Assembly (NCBI RefSeq): GCF_024679245.1
Contig: NC_090172.1
Location: forward strand, 43,878,054 to 43,942,053
Direction: 5' to 3'
DNA from: Pseudorasbora parva
Taxonomy: Eukaryota > Chordata > Actinopteri > Cypriniformes > Gobionidae
DNA length: 64,000 nt
A program made the translations under genes and the position numbers. The notes under the pieces are model-generated. The model was not told the origin of the DNA, made no database searches, and worked only from the letters and a program-made list of their open reading frames with translations. This document shows, in pieces, positions 12,701 through 22,388 of the stretch. How positions within the stretch are numbered: position 1 is the stretch's first letter; each line of letters starts with the position of its first letter.

Positions 12701-15454
12701 ATATTGCAGCCATTTAAGTAAAAAAAATTGTGTACACAGAACACCCTAATATTGAAAGAAAAACACAGAACTGTTGATATTTTTGCATTCTATTAAGATT
12801 TATTACAAAAGAAAAACAGAAATATACCTAAGTATTAAGCTCAATATTTAGTAAAGCACCATTTTGATCCAATACAGCCATGAGTCTTTTTGGGAAAGAT
12901 GCAACAAGTTTTTCACACCTGGATTTGGGCATCCTCTGCCATTTCTCCTTGCAGATCCTCTCCAGGTCTGTCAGGTTGGATGGTAAATGTTGGTGGACAG
13001 CCATTTTTAGGTCTTACCAAAGATGCTTTATGATGTTGATAGGACATTATATAATATTTCAGGACAGTTTTTTGCACAAAAAAAGAAATATTAAAATTTA
13101 AAAAGGCTGTATTTAATGCATTGTATATTTAAACATATTTAATAAAATTATAGAAAATGAAGATGCAATTAGGTTAAAGTCAGGGCTCTGGCTGGGCCAT
13201 TCAAGAACAGTCACAGAGTTGTTGTTGAGCCACTCCTTCGTTATTTTAGCCGTGTGTTTAGGGTCATTGTTTTGTTGGAAGGTAAACCGTCAGTCTTGAG
13301 CACTCTGGAGAAGTTTTTCGTACAGGATATCCCTGTACTTGGCCACATTTATCTTTCACTCGATTGCAACAAGTCGTCCTGCCCCCGCAGCTAAAAAATA
13401 CCCCCACAGCATGATGCTGCCACCACCATGCTTCACTGTTGGGACTGTATTGGACAGGTGATTAGCAGTGCCTGGTTCTCCTCACATACTAATTATAAAT
13501 AAGGCCAAAAAGTTCTATCTTGGTCTCATCAGACCAGAGAAATGTATTGGTGACATCTTCCTTTTAAGGATTATGGAGGCCACTGTGCTCTTATGCTGCG
13601 TTCACACCGCACGCGAATGACGCGAATAAATCGCGCTATTCGCGCGAAGTTGGACGCATGAACATTTTGAATCCATTCGCGCGTCAAATTCGCTTCATTC
13701 GCGTGTGACATTCCCTACACAACAGACGCGAATTCGCGTCATGGGAGGGGTTTCTGCTAGTCATTTTGACTGGGTCACTTGACTTCTTTTCTGTAAAAAA
13801 TACTACTGTTAATGTGTGACAAAACGTAGTTTGAAGACTTTTTCAGGCGATAATATTGTTGTTTAATGCTCAAATCTGTGTTTTTTTTATACAAAAAGTG
13901 CTCATTCGCGTGTGACATTCACTACACAACAGACGCAAATTCGCGTCATGGGAGGGGGTTCTGCCAGGCAGCGGCAGTAAGCAGAAAGACTATCCGAGTT
14001 AAGGCTGCTCTCACCGGGGTTGATGAGCGCTGAGCTCCGGTGATCGCCTGGGTCTCACACCTCCGAAAACACCAGATCAAATTTTCAAATAGGAGCTCTC
14101 TTAATAAATAAATCACATATTTGAGCTTTAAACAACTACATTCTCGCCTGAAAAACTATTAAAAGTACATTTTGTGACACAATAGAGTAGTATTTTTAAA
14201 TTACTCTGGCCTCGGGGTTCCCCTATGGGTTTCCCATCCGTCACTTCACCACGTGACAGCAGTAGCAGGCTCCTCATTGGTTAACGCGGCGCGAATATCC
14301 GCCAAAGTTCAGATTTTTCAACTTGAGCGATTCGCGTGTTTCGCGCGGTTCGCGCGAATCACGCGTTCAAAACGCTCAATTCGCGTGATCATTGCCGCTT
14401 CATTCGCGCGAATCGCGCCATTCGCGCCGCCTCATTCGCGCGAATCGCGCCGCAGAATGCCTATTCGCGTCTCTGCATTGACTTAACATGTAAATCACTC
14501 GCGCGAATCGCGTCATTCGCGTGCGGTGTGAACGCAGCATTAGGAACCTTAAGTGCATCAGAAATTATTTTTGTAACTTTGGCCAGATCTGTGCCTTGCC
14601 AGTTCCTTTGACTTTATGCTTCTCGTTTGCTCTGACATGCACTGTGAGCTGTAAGGTCTTATATAGACAGGTGTGTGGCTTTCCTAATCAAGTCCAATCA
14701 GCATAATCAAACACAACTAGACCCAAATGAAGTTGCAGAAACATCTCAAGGATGATCAGAAGAAATGAACAGCACAGAGTTAAATATGAGTGTCACAGCA
14801 AAGGGTCTGAATACTTGTGCTATTTTAGTTTTTCTTTTTTAATAAATCTGCAACAATGTCAACAATTCTGTCAATATGGGGTGCTGTGTGTACATTAATG
14901 AGAGAAAAAATGAACTTAAATGATTTTAGCAAATGGCTGCAATATAACAGAGTGAAACATTTAAGGGGGTGTGAATACTTTCTGTACCCACTGTATGCCA
15001 GTAGAATTTGTCCATAAAAAATAAGAACGGAACCATTAAAATAAAGTGTTATCAGATATTGAGCAGACAGTCCACTAAAACTCTAATGAGAGTTAGTAGG
15101 TGTAACGTACCTTATAGTCAACAGAATGTCTAAAGGAAGGAGACCAACAAAAAGCGTTACCATCTTTTATATTTAGAATGATTTTTAGAACTATATCTTT
15201 ATCATTATTGTTATCGTTCTTGGTGTAAATGGGCCTTACAGTAGAAGGGCAATTGTAAATGTCTTTGGATAAGAAAGCAATTAATTCATGCACTTACTGT
15301 ATAAGAAACTGATGCGTGCTGTGACATCATCTTCCTTAACCATGGTTGCTTGTAAAACTCCAGCCCAAAAAATCCATATGGTCCAAAACAAGAGCCAGAG
15401 AGAGTTTGTGGTTTCCATGGATACATTCCACTGGACTTTACGTTTGGTTGCCAT
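3552..15454 (-). CDS. sema4b: Semaphorin-4B (class 4 transmembrane semaphorin), 14 coding exons
   Basis: Single-pass membrane guidance ligand. Coding exons in transcript order: 15298-15454, 11224-11384, 11080-11142, 10889-10987, 10141-10252, 9914-10030, 9501-9646, 7967-8142, 7707-7857, 7382-7592, 7179-7294, 4612-4769, 4435-4517, 3552-4351. Every junction has AG/GT and keeps frame, giving 849 residues, close to mammalian SEMA4B (about 830-840). Order: signal peptide (1-45), Sema beta-propeller (about 55-505, with [37 protein letters not shown]), PSI domain (about 505-555, cysteine-rich with ARDPYCAW), Ig-like domain (about 590-670), membrane span (about 717-739) followed by RHRGRMK, and a cytoplasmic tail ending [16 protein letters not shown]. 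That C-terminus and the exon similarity identify SEMA4B rather than another class 4 member. Semaphorin 4 proteins signal through plexin-B type receptors (family knowledge). Whether this is the a or b teleost duplicate is unresolved. Confidence 0.93.
4612..4769 (-). CDS. sema4b: sema4b exon encoding the PSI domain
   Basis: This exon starts [19 protein letters not shown] and carries the cysteine-rich plexin-semaphorin-integrin fold: [20 protein letters not shown] then CSDV. The acceptor is ACAAACAG and the donor GTAAGT. It begins on a codon boundary and ends after two bases of a lysine codon completed by exon 4435-4517 ([15 protein letters not shown]). Conserved cysteines are in family positions, so it is unlikely to be a shadow. 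Confidence 0.92.
5000..5335 (+). repeat. Dispersed cyprinid repeat, copy 1 (sema4b intron)
   Basis: Contains TTTCTGAAGGATCATGTGAC, then ACTGGAGTAATGAT-type sequence and TTTCACAATATTACTGTTT. The same core recurs at 12060-12400 in the same orientation, so it is an interspersed repeat and not part of the gene. I recall this family as abundant in cyprinid genomes, but its class is uncertain (probably a non-autonomous DNA element or SINE). Confidence 0.75.
5744..6010 (+). CDS. Transposon-borne [13 protein letters not shown]-terminus
   Basis: An 88-codon frame inside the TTAA element begins [16 protein letters not shown] and has an acidic, glutamine-rich stretch to about residue 37. I recall similar N-termini in fish repeat-derived proteins with a P2RX7-like cysteine-rich domain, but that domain is absent here. 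The reading frame after VSMW looks like intron, because a possible GT donor (TATGTG|GTACAAG) follows. Most likely only a first exon whose partner exons are lost. Confidence 0.5.
   Translation: MAFNQIQPYIYDPESDPEAAVEQEQQQKRLEQDVSMWYKLYTNYIICLAACVIYIFILELYRRIFVFEGVHVGSAVVHVCLCVYAWFV
6256..6585 (-). CDS. THAP-domain ORF of the TTAA transposon
   Basis: The start at 6583-6585 gives [20 protein letters not shown]. The THAP zinc-binding pattern is visible: two N-terminal cysteines (CVFGC), an invariant tryptophan (RQQWMEF), the CSLHF cysteine-histidine pair and AVPTIK (close to the AVPTIF box). THAP domains bind DNA, and in transposons they recognise the element ends. The frame ends soon after the domain (about 109 residues), so no catalytic part is present. 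Its place between matched inverted ends argues for a transposon gene, not a host THAP gene. Confidence 0.8.
   Translation of the reverse strand: MSPKKCVFGCQTKTVLHRFPKNPAVRQQWMEFAFPDQQLSCANVYICSLHFGADCFINKAQLDTGFSDRLMLKDGAVPTIKVPTLVPQAVSKTASNVCVFAYAHQVAQT
7151..7178. repeat. CA microsatellite forming a sema4b splice donor
   Basis: About 14 CA units on the plus strand (GT on the coding strand) start exactly at the donor of exon 7179-7294, reading GATAAG|GTGTGTGTGT. The first repeat units therefore supply the 5' splice site. Confidence 0.85.
8230..9480. other. sema4b: sema4b intron, no gene seen
   Basis: The intron between exons 7967-8142 and 9501-9646. AT-rich, with no domain-bearing open frame and no clear transposon termini on either strand. 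Confidence 0.6.
9660..9724. repeat. CA microsatellite next to a sema4b splice acceptor
   Basis: An interrupted CA run on the plus strand, so TG on the coding strand. It sits just upstream of the acceptor CTGTCAG that opens exon 9501-9646, taking the place where a pyrimidine tract is expected. Confidence 0.85.
10374..10498. repeat. sema4b intron segment duplicated in inverted orientation at 13026-13151
   Basis: About 125 bases here match 13026-13151 on the opposite strand almost perfectly (one length difference in a T run). They lie between sema4b exons 10141-10252 and 10889-10987. No terminal inverted repeats are obvious at this copy. Confidence 0.8.
12060..12400 (+). repeat. Dispersed cyprinid repeat, copy 2 (sema4b intron)
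   Basis: Second copy of the family seen at 5000-5335, sharing TTTCTGAAGGATCATGTGAC and the following GACTGGAGTAATGATGCTG. It includes the preceding CATTGATGATAAAAAATAAA tract. The 62-codon frame across it is a by-product. Confidence 0.75.
12870..13590 (-). pseudogene. Decayed Tc1-like transposase
   Basis: Minus-strand sequence matches a Tc1-type transposase in pieces but is broken by substitutions, by the insert at about 13027-13159 and by the MITE at 13594. The remaining 5' part continues beyond the MITE (about 14543-14640). No continuous frame remains. Confidence 0.75.
13594..14539. mobile_element. CpG-rich MITE with TTA target duplication (PIF/Harbinger-like)
   Basis: Inverted ends TGCTGCGTTCACACCGCACG and CGTGCGGTGTGAACGCAGCA are flanked by TTA on each side (13591-13593 and 14540-14542). 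A 3-bp TWA duplication is typical of PIF/Harbinger elements. The 946-bp body is full of short palindromes such as GCGCGAATCGCG and has no transposase. A segment near 13697-13755 is repeated near 13903-13957. The two small plus-strand frames at 14253-14611 are arginine/alanine-rich by-products of the repeats. Confidence 0.85.
15140..15245. repeat. hAT-like repeat end
   Basis: The stretch ATTGTTATCGTTCTTGGTG followed by TAAATGGGCC resembles, in reverse, the repeat ends at 31400 and 32490-32512. It is probably a fragment of the same hAT-type non-autonomous family. The other end is not clearly defined; related sequence may lie at 12405-12460. Confidence 0.5.
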
Positions 15455-15691
15455 AGTTACTGATTTGCGACTGAAGATTGTTATATTCCAGGTATCTTTG
15501 GTATTCAAATGTGATGTTTACACCCGGCTGTTGATTCTTTCAGGAATACTTAAGGTCACAGAGACCTTGCCATAGTGCAATTATGCCTTCAAAGAGGTCA
15601 AAGGTGAACAGATATCAGATCCTTGTGGGCAAACAAATTCCACCTATTGGTGTTTATCCATGTAGCAAACTCCAATTAGATCGTCTGGAGT
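15298..15691 (-). CDS. sema4b: sema4b exon with 5'UTR, start codon and signal peptide
   Basis: A strong acceptor (TTCCTCTGCAG, ending at 15692 on the plus strand) opens this exon at 15691 and a GTAAGT donor closes it at 15298. Translation most likely starts at 15452-15454 (MATKRK); a second in-frame ATG at 15416-15418 (METTNSLW) is an alternative and still leaves the whole hydrophobic stretch [16 protein letters not shown]. That stretch is a typical signal peptide. Coding ends with one base of a split codon, which joins in frame to 11384. The part above 15454 is 5'UTR. Confidence 0.82.
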
Positions 15692-16249
15692 CTGCAGAGG
15701 AAGAAACGGAAGCACATTTAAATCACATGATTAAACAGAAACGAACAGACTGAATGATACAGCTATGAGTTATAGCCACTCACAGCTGATGATTATTAAA
15801 AACAAACACAAAAAAACACCTCATGGCTGAATTAAAGAAGAACGTAAGACAAATCATACACATGACAGAAAAGGGATGTTTCTCAGTTCAAATGAGGCTG
15901 ATCTCAACAGCCACAGCACATGCTTGAGTGTTTATGTGGGAAAAAGGCTGAATCTAATGTCCTTCTCTGCATGACATTATCCAAACAGAATTTGGAAATG
16001 CAACAACTCCTCCCTTTTGGCCTCATCAGCTTTTAAGGGTGATATGTCCTGAAAACAGGAAGGCAGTGTAGTCTCTGTAGCCTCAAACATAACACACAAA
16101 TAAAATTACAAAATTCCATACTGATCATGCTCATGTTCTCGATTTCTATTTGTTTTCAATACTTGAGCAGGATGGAACTGGACAAATATTCTGACTGTTC
16201 GGATCTAATATGACTTCTGATTTGTAACGTTGCCTGAATCATAATTATA

Positions 16250-16375
16250 CACTGTTTGCTAATGGGCCAGAGGAGAACTGGCAACCCAACTGAGCCTGGT
16301 TTCTCCCAAGGTTTTTTTCTCCCAAGTATTTTTCTCCCTGGCATGCTCAGTTGGGGACACTATAAATATTTAACT
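16250..16375 (+). repeat. Dispersed repeat with CCAGAGGAGAACTGGC core
   Basis: The sequence CCAGAGGAGAACTGGC, then TGAGCCTGGTTTCTCCCAAG and AGTTGGGGACAC, is one I recall as very common in cyprinid genomes. It lies in the sema4b 5'UTR intron. The class is uncertain. Confidence 0.6.
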
Positions 16376-16469
16376 ATATTACTTTCTATTAAATTCTGTT
16401 GCATTGTTTTCGTGTTACCATTTGACTTTTATATAATACTAATTTGTATTATTTAAAGCAGCACTTGGC

Positions 16470-17350
16470 TACTTTTGCTCTCGGGGTCCCCCTACAGTTT
16501 GGAAAAAATAATGTCCTCAACTACTGTCGTAAGATCTGTCATCCTACAACAGGGGATGCCATCGCGCGTGCATTTGTTGACATGACAACCCTGATAGCCC
16601 TGAACTAGTAATGCGCGGGTCGTCTCATAACCCGCGGACCCCGTATATCTATTTAATGGTCGCGGGTGCGGGGCGGGTTGTAAAAATATATACAGTGGTG
16701 CGATGCGGGCCAAATAACTTCATAAAAGTGGCGCCGCGGGTTGGTGCAGCGCTAACAGTTCCCCTGAACGCTGCAAGAGGAGTTTGAGTTCTTCTGGCGT
16801 CGCGTGTGAAATGTCTTCATCCCAGGTAAAGTTACAGTCAGTGGCTTATGTTTCAGCATGTCATATGAATATAATTTCATGGGTTTTATTTTTTTCAAAC
16901 GCCAAATAATCACGATGCTCACGTTTACAAGCCAGCGTCATTATAGTAGTCTATTGGTTACCGTTTTACAGAATCTATATGATACTTCAGTTCAATGTTT
17001 GAGTGGTAGGTAATCACCATAACAAGCAGGACAGCATCGGTCGGGCACGCCTCCTTCAGCTCACGCCGACGAGCAAACGCTGGTCCAATGTTGATCCTCG
17101 TCCTGCCTATAATCACTTTTTCGTTTCCTCTTATTGCTTTCCTCCAACAAAACCTTTTCTTTCTTATTTGTCTCTGCTGCTTCGGACAGGACTATATTAT
17201 CCGACGAACAAAGTTGTGCTCGCACGTCTGAATTTAAGGAAGTGGTGGTGGTGGTGGAAGTGACGTATATGCCGTAAAGCAGTCGAATTTTGTAGTTCTT
17301 TTTGTTCTCGGGTTACTACCCGAAACCCGAAGTTTAAAAGTACGATTAAA
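16470..17350. repeat. Probable decayed hAT-type element
   Basis: The start (CACTTGGCTACTTTTGCTCT) and internal GC-rich stretch (GCGCGGGTCGTCTCATAACC) resemble non-autonomous hAT sequence, and near 17300 the phrase CCCGAAACCCGAAG mirrors the earlier part. No intact open frame and no confirmed target duplication. Confidence 0.45.
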
Positions 17351-18039
17351 AACGATACAGACCCCATCAGGCTATGGCAGACGTCTCATTCAACCTATTG
17401 TAAGTTGATTTATCATCACAAGAGTCTTAAAAAATATATTATGAAGGTTGAAAAGTTACCTAGTGCTGATTTAATTATTTATTATTATTTTGGAGAAAAT
17501 TTCAATCAACAGTCACTCAATTCTGAATCTGGACTGATAGACCAGTTGACTATTTTGTCTTTAGCATTGCAAACCATAAAATGCAAACAAACAGCCTAAA
17601 TTTCAGCCGTGTAAACATATAATAGATGTATACACCAACAATATAGCCTAGATTGTGCATAGATCTAACAAACTAAATGAGTGTACTACTGACATCAGTT
17701 ATAAGTACAAGATGTACACAAACACCCATAGCCTGCAGACCTCACATAACTGCCCTGCTAAGACTCAAGAGTCAGGGAATTGGAAGACAGACACTTCTAA
17801 ATGATTAAAGACAGAGATAAAAATAAAACATGCTGTGTACACTTACATAAACTCCTGCAACAGCAGACCGATCACATGTACCAGACAATGAATAAATGAA
17901 TAAATAAACAACATGAATACGACTCTATAAAAAATACTTAGTAGAGAACTTTAGCTAATTAATGACCCTCCATTTATGTTTAAATTTTCTGACTTAGTGC
18001 ATGATCTCAAAAGATGATTGGATAATTTTTGTTGTTGTT

Positions 18040-18565
18040 GAAAAAGTTGAAAAATGATTTAGTCACCTTCAAGCCATCCTAGGTGTATATGACATTCCTC
18101 ATTCAGACGAATACAAATGTAGTAAATATTAAAACATGTCCTTCCCAGCTTTATAATGGCAGCTCAAAATTTGAAGCCCAAAAAAGATGCATCCATCCAT
18201 TTTAAATGTAATCCACACGGCTCCAGCGGGTTAATGAAGGCCTTCTGAAGCAAATCGATGGGGTTTTGTAATAATAACGTCAATACTTTATGACATGTTA
18301 AATATCTAGCAAGCGGACCGCCTTCCTCATTTAATTTATGGAAAAAGAGAACCTGGTGCGGCAATAATGTTATACTTTTAAAATATGGATATTTTTTCGT
18401 ACAAACCCATTGAAAATGTGGGCTGCCATTAATTGACATTGAGGCAGGAAATGTTTTAATATAACTCTTGTACTTGTCTGAAAAGAAAAATGTCACAACT
18501 AGGATGGCTTGAGGGTGAGTAAATTATAGGGTTATTTTCATTTTTGGGTGAACTGTACCTTTAAA
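18040..18565. repeat. Foldback repeat fragment
   Basis: Left (18066-18085, CACCTTCAAGCCATCCTAGG) and right (about 18497-18530, ACTAGGATGGCTTGAGGGTG) parts are inverted copies. The right end continues into TTTTTGGGTGAACTGTACCT, the terminus type of the TTAA-flanked foldback family seen at 60679 and 47660. Confidence 0.65.
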
Positions 18566-18672
18566 ATTTCAATATAATTAAAAGTGTGTTGTAACTTTTT
18601 AACAACAGAAAAAACAAAAACAAATGTAAAACTATAGTCAAATCTTTTATTTGTAGGACACTTTTATTATAC

Positions 18673-19110
18673 GGCCCCACTTTATATTAGGTGGCCTTAA
18701 GTACTATGTACTTAAATCAAAAAATATGTACAATGTATTTACTGTGTTCAAATTGTATTGCAAAGCACTTTTGCTGATATTGAGGTGGGATACGGGTAGA
18801 GTTAGGGACAGGTGTGGTGGGATGGGTCAGTTTTAGGGTAGGGTTAGGTGTAAGGGAAGTGCCAACTGTGTAATTAAAAATGTAACTACAGAAATTAATT
18901 ACAGACGTAATTACATGCAGGTATTTTTTTAAATGTAAGTACATTGTAAAAACATGTATGTACACAATAAATGCATTATATCAAATGATTAATTACAATG
19001 TTAGTACATAGTAGAAATTCTAGGTCCTACATTATTTTTCCATACACTGACTCACTGGAGTCTCTAACCTGCAATATGCTCTTTAAAGCCACCTAATATA
19101 AAGTGGGTCC
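18673..19110. mobile_element. 438-bp MITE with 8-bp target duplication
   Basis: Inverted ends GGCCCCACTTTATATTAGG and CCTAATATAAAGTGGGTCC are flanked by the perfect 8-bp direct repeat TATTATAC (18665-18672 and 19111-19118). An 8-bp duplication suggests hAT (or P-type) transposition. There is no transposase. It lies in the sema4b 5'UTR intron. Confidence 0.85.
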
Positions 19111-20055
19111 TATTATACTAACTGGAAGAAGGCAGTACACCGTTGGTCTGTTTTCTTTTACTTTGCATAGTAGGTCCTTAGGGCAAAAAGTTTAACAAAT
19201 TATCTGTATCAATAAATTATTCTACTGAAACTCCTGAAGGTCATCTACAAATACAAACAACGGATATTTCACATGGGCACAGGCAACAACCTGGTGCTCA
19301 TGTTCACAGATTGTTAAACAGCAAATTATGTTTTTCTTTCCTGAGGTGTGACATGGTGAGAAGAACTGTCTTTCTCTGGCAAAGTGATAAGCCAAATGGA
19401 GGGCTGGTTATCATTTGTTGACTCCCTTCTGACTCAAACCAAGAGGACACACACTATCTTCACCAAATAATATAAACATCAAACGGTTCTTTGATATGGA
19501 CATACAAGGTATTCATTCTCTAGTCCTTGTAGTCTTTGATCCAAAAGGCTGATGCTGTTCTAAAGAGAGTAGAGTTTATGTAAACAGCAAAGGTCTGCTT
19601 TCATGTGCTCACCCAACCACAGAGAGGAACTACAGTTTTACCTGTATTTTTAGTAACACACAATCTTCAGTCTTTGAAAATATTGGCAAGCATTTCACAG
19701 TTTTGATTATTTTGGTTTTAATCTGTAATTAAAATGTTTTTTCGTGGGGAAAAAGTTGAGATCACTAATTTCATTTAAATTGTTATCTCATGTGTTAATC
19801 ATTATCAAACCTCTCTCATAGTACACACTCCAAAGATCGCATGATCTGAACCATAAACAAAGTCCACCCAACACATTTAAGGAGGATGTTGTCCATTTTC
19901 AGATCCCACACATAATTAAAATGATAAATATAAATCATCATGGTTAATGAATACTTGATTGAAGTATCTTAGACATTAAAACAAAGGAAATTGGCATACT
20001 ATATAGGATGATTTCAGCAAATATCACAAATAAACAAATGTAATAAATTTTATAT

Positions 20056-20058
<3 letters not shown>

Positions 20059-20119
<61 letters not shown>
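20059..20119. repeat. TA microsatellite
   Basis: About 30 TA units without interruption. Confidence 0.95.
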
Positions 20120-20121
<2 letters not shown>

Positions 20122-21152
20122 AGCCTGCATGCTTTCATGTGAAAAGTGAGCTTCAGTATCAAACTGATAACTGCATTTGATTATCTATGAGGGTTTGTTT
20201 TATGTACTTTACAGTTTATCTGAATATGTTATGATAAGCTTCTCCATGCATTTACTTGTTAGATCTTAATTATTGACTATTGACATAAAGTAGACTGTCC
20301 ACCTTTGTGATTGGTTTTAGGCTGGACCATGCTGTAACGTTAATGCACCATGCATCATTTGTGGTTAACATGTCTGGCCCAAACTGTAGTTAACAACTTG
20401 ACTACACTGATGTGCAACGATTTCCTGGGATCTTGATGGTCTGGTAGGGTTGGTTTTCCCAAAGGTGATAGATTGGACAAATCTAACGTTAGTTGTTATC
20501 AGAACATTGCTTTACTTTAAAAGCACTGGTCATATTTGCTGTAAACTTAAAACCACTGCCCTAGTTTAATTGATGCTTGTTACGTGAAATGAAACAATAG
20601 AATAATCGCAATAAAACTGCAATAAATTAAGTTTCGATACATTACATTTAAGAGGGTGGAAGCACCTCAAAAAACCAAACGGTTGGTAGTAGGATAGCTT
20701 TTATCAGCGCCCCATCACAAACATGAATAATTTTCCATAGTTTACCCTAGTTTTTAAACGTTTATTCTCCCTCACACGTGCTTGTAAGATATCGAGCTTT
20801 ACTTTGCAGTGACTGTACGAGAACACATGCGCACAATCCAGCACCACCTTGTTTATTTGAGCCCATTTCCACCCACCCCCAACTAACGTTAACTCACTCA
20901 CCCACCCACCCTCTAATACCACTACAAACACACGATATACAGCCTGGATCCTAATACAGTTTAGTGCCAAATCGCTTATCTTAAACGAAAATAAATTAGT
21001 AAAAAGTGATGTTTTGCAACAGGTGATTTTACGCACACAGCATTCAACAGATAAACGTGGTCAGTCCTACGTATACGAACAATACTGGATCCTCGATCGC
21101 ACCTCTTTGGTCTACCCACTGCCCCCTTTAACTTATTGTTTAAGCAACTTAC

Positions 21153-21300
21153 CACTAAAGCCAATACGTCCCTCTCCGAAGAGACTGCCAGCTGATGTGA
21201 AGTGGAAATGGAATTTTAGATTTGTATTCCAGCATGTTTCCTCTCAGTCCGGTTAAATCTATAAAATTCAGCCGCTGATTTCTTCGCTCATGGATCTACC
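21153..21300 (-). promoter_or_regulatory. sema4b: Candidate sema4b first (5'UTR) exon and promoter region
   Basis: Reading the minus strand, a strong donor (TTTAGTG|GTAAGT) lies at 21153, and the sema4b start-codon exon at 15298-15691 opens with a strong acceptor and so needs an upstream exon. The sequence above the donor has a TATA-like TTTTATAGA near 21260 and a short GC-richer stretch to about 21350 before a long CA repeat. This is inference from splice sites; the upper boundary is approximate and other first exons are possible. Confidence 0.5.
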
Positions 21301-21356
21301 GCTGAGACACTCGACCCTCCTCCTCCTCAAACCATTCACTGGGGCCACACCTCTAA

Positions 21357-21373
21357 CACACACACACGCACAC

Positions 21374-21468
<95 letters not shown>
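21357..21468. repeat. CA microsatellite, left flank of foldback element
   Basis: About 55 CA units, slightly interrupted at the left. It directly abuts the TA preceding the foldback element at 21471 and, on the other side, the candidate sema4b promoter. Confidence 0.95.
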
Positions 21469-21471
<3 letters not shown>

Positions 21472-21692
21472 GGAGCTAGAAATATGACAAAATGATCTGA
21501 ATTTGAATTGTATAAATCTGAATTATTGACAAGTGTAATCTAACAAAACTGAATATTATGTTGCATTTTACATAGTTCTGAATTTGAATTTTTTAAAATG
21601 TTGAATATAGAACCTTTGAAATTGAACACATCTGATATGTTTTTATGTCGAAATTGTTTAGACATGTATTTTCAAACAGCAGATATTTTGTT

Positions 21693-22106
21693 CTGAATTA
21701 AATCAAATTCAATATTCTAAAATACAGATCATCAAATTCAATATTCTAAAATACAGATCATCAAATTCAATATTCTAAAATACAGATCATCAAATTCAAT
21801 ATTCTAAAATTCAGATCATCAAATTCAATATTCTAAAATTCAGATCATCAAATTCAATATTCTAAAATTCAGATAATCAAATTCAATATTCTAAAATACA
21901 GATCATCAAATTCAATATTCTAAAATTCAGATCATCAAATTCAATATTCTAAAATACAGATCATCAAATTCAATATTCTAAAATACAGATCATCAAATTC
22001 AATATTCTAAAATTCAGATCATCAAATTCAATATTCTAAAATTCAGATCATCAAATTCAATATTCTAAAATTCAGATCATCAAATTCAATATTCTAAAAT
22101 TCAGAT
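21693..22106 (+). repeat. 29-bp minisatellite, left arm (14 units)
   Basis: Fourteen head-to-tail units of the form ATCATCAAATTCAATATTCT plus AAAAT(A/T)CAG. Units differ mainly by A or T near the end, alternating between the two types. There are no spacers, so this is not a CRISPR-like array. Confidence 0.95.
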
Positions 22107-22388
22107 CGCAGAAATTCAGATCTTACAGAAAGTAGGCCAGAGGTCATCAGGGAAGAGTAAAGGATGTCAGAAAAATCCAATGGAGCACCATATCTGATCA
22201 TTTAATTTACTATTTGTAATGGAAGAAAGAGAAAAGATCAAACAACCCCTTTATACTTTTTTGTTTATTTTAGATTAATGCACAGAAAATAAGATTTCGG
22301 CTAGATTTCTCATTTTTCGTGCGTGATTTACAAATCGCTGATTAGTGAAGAAAATCTAAGCGTTTGACGTCATCTGTCGTTCTCCAGG

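Larger units (their letters stand above)
12653..14993 (-). mobile_element. Tc1-like transposon with nested insertions
   Basis: The left end CAGTGGGTACGGAAAG and right end CTTTCTGTACCCACTG are inverted repeats flanked by TA (12651-12652 and 14994-14995), the Tc1 hallmark. Between them, minus-strand transposase sequence is recognisable but decayed: for example, the region around 12870-13010 encodes the C-terminal part and 13370-13480 the centre around AGCATGATGCTGCCACC. Two later insertions interrupt it: an inverted intron copy (about 13027-13159) and a MITE at 13594-14539. The element sits in the first long coding intron of sema4b. Confidence 0.9.

Noticed and set aside
14253..14611. Plus-strand Arg/Ala-rich frames
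   Set aside because: They arise from CG-rich palindromes of the MITE.
21693..22106. Regular 29-bp repeats that at first sight resemble a CRISPR array
   Set aside because: The units are directly adjacent with no unique spacers, the genome is vertebrate, and an inverted array lies in the other arm of the same element.
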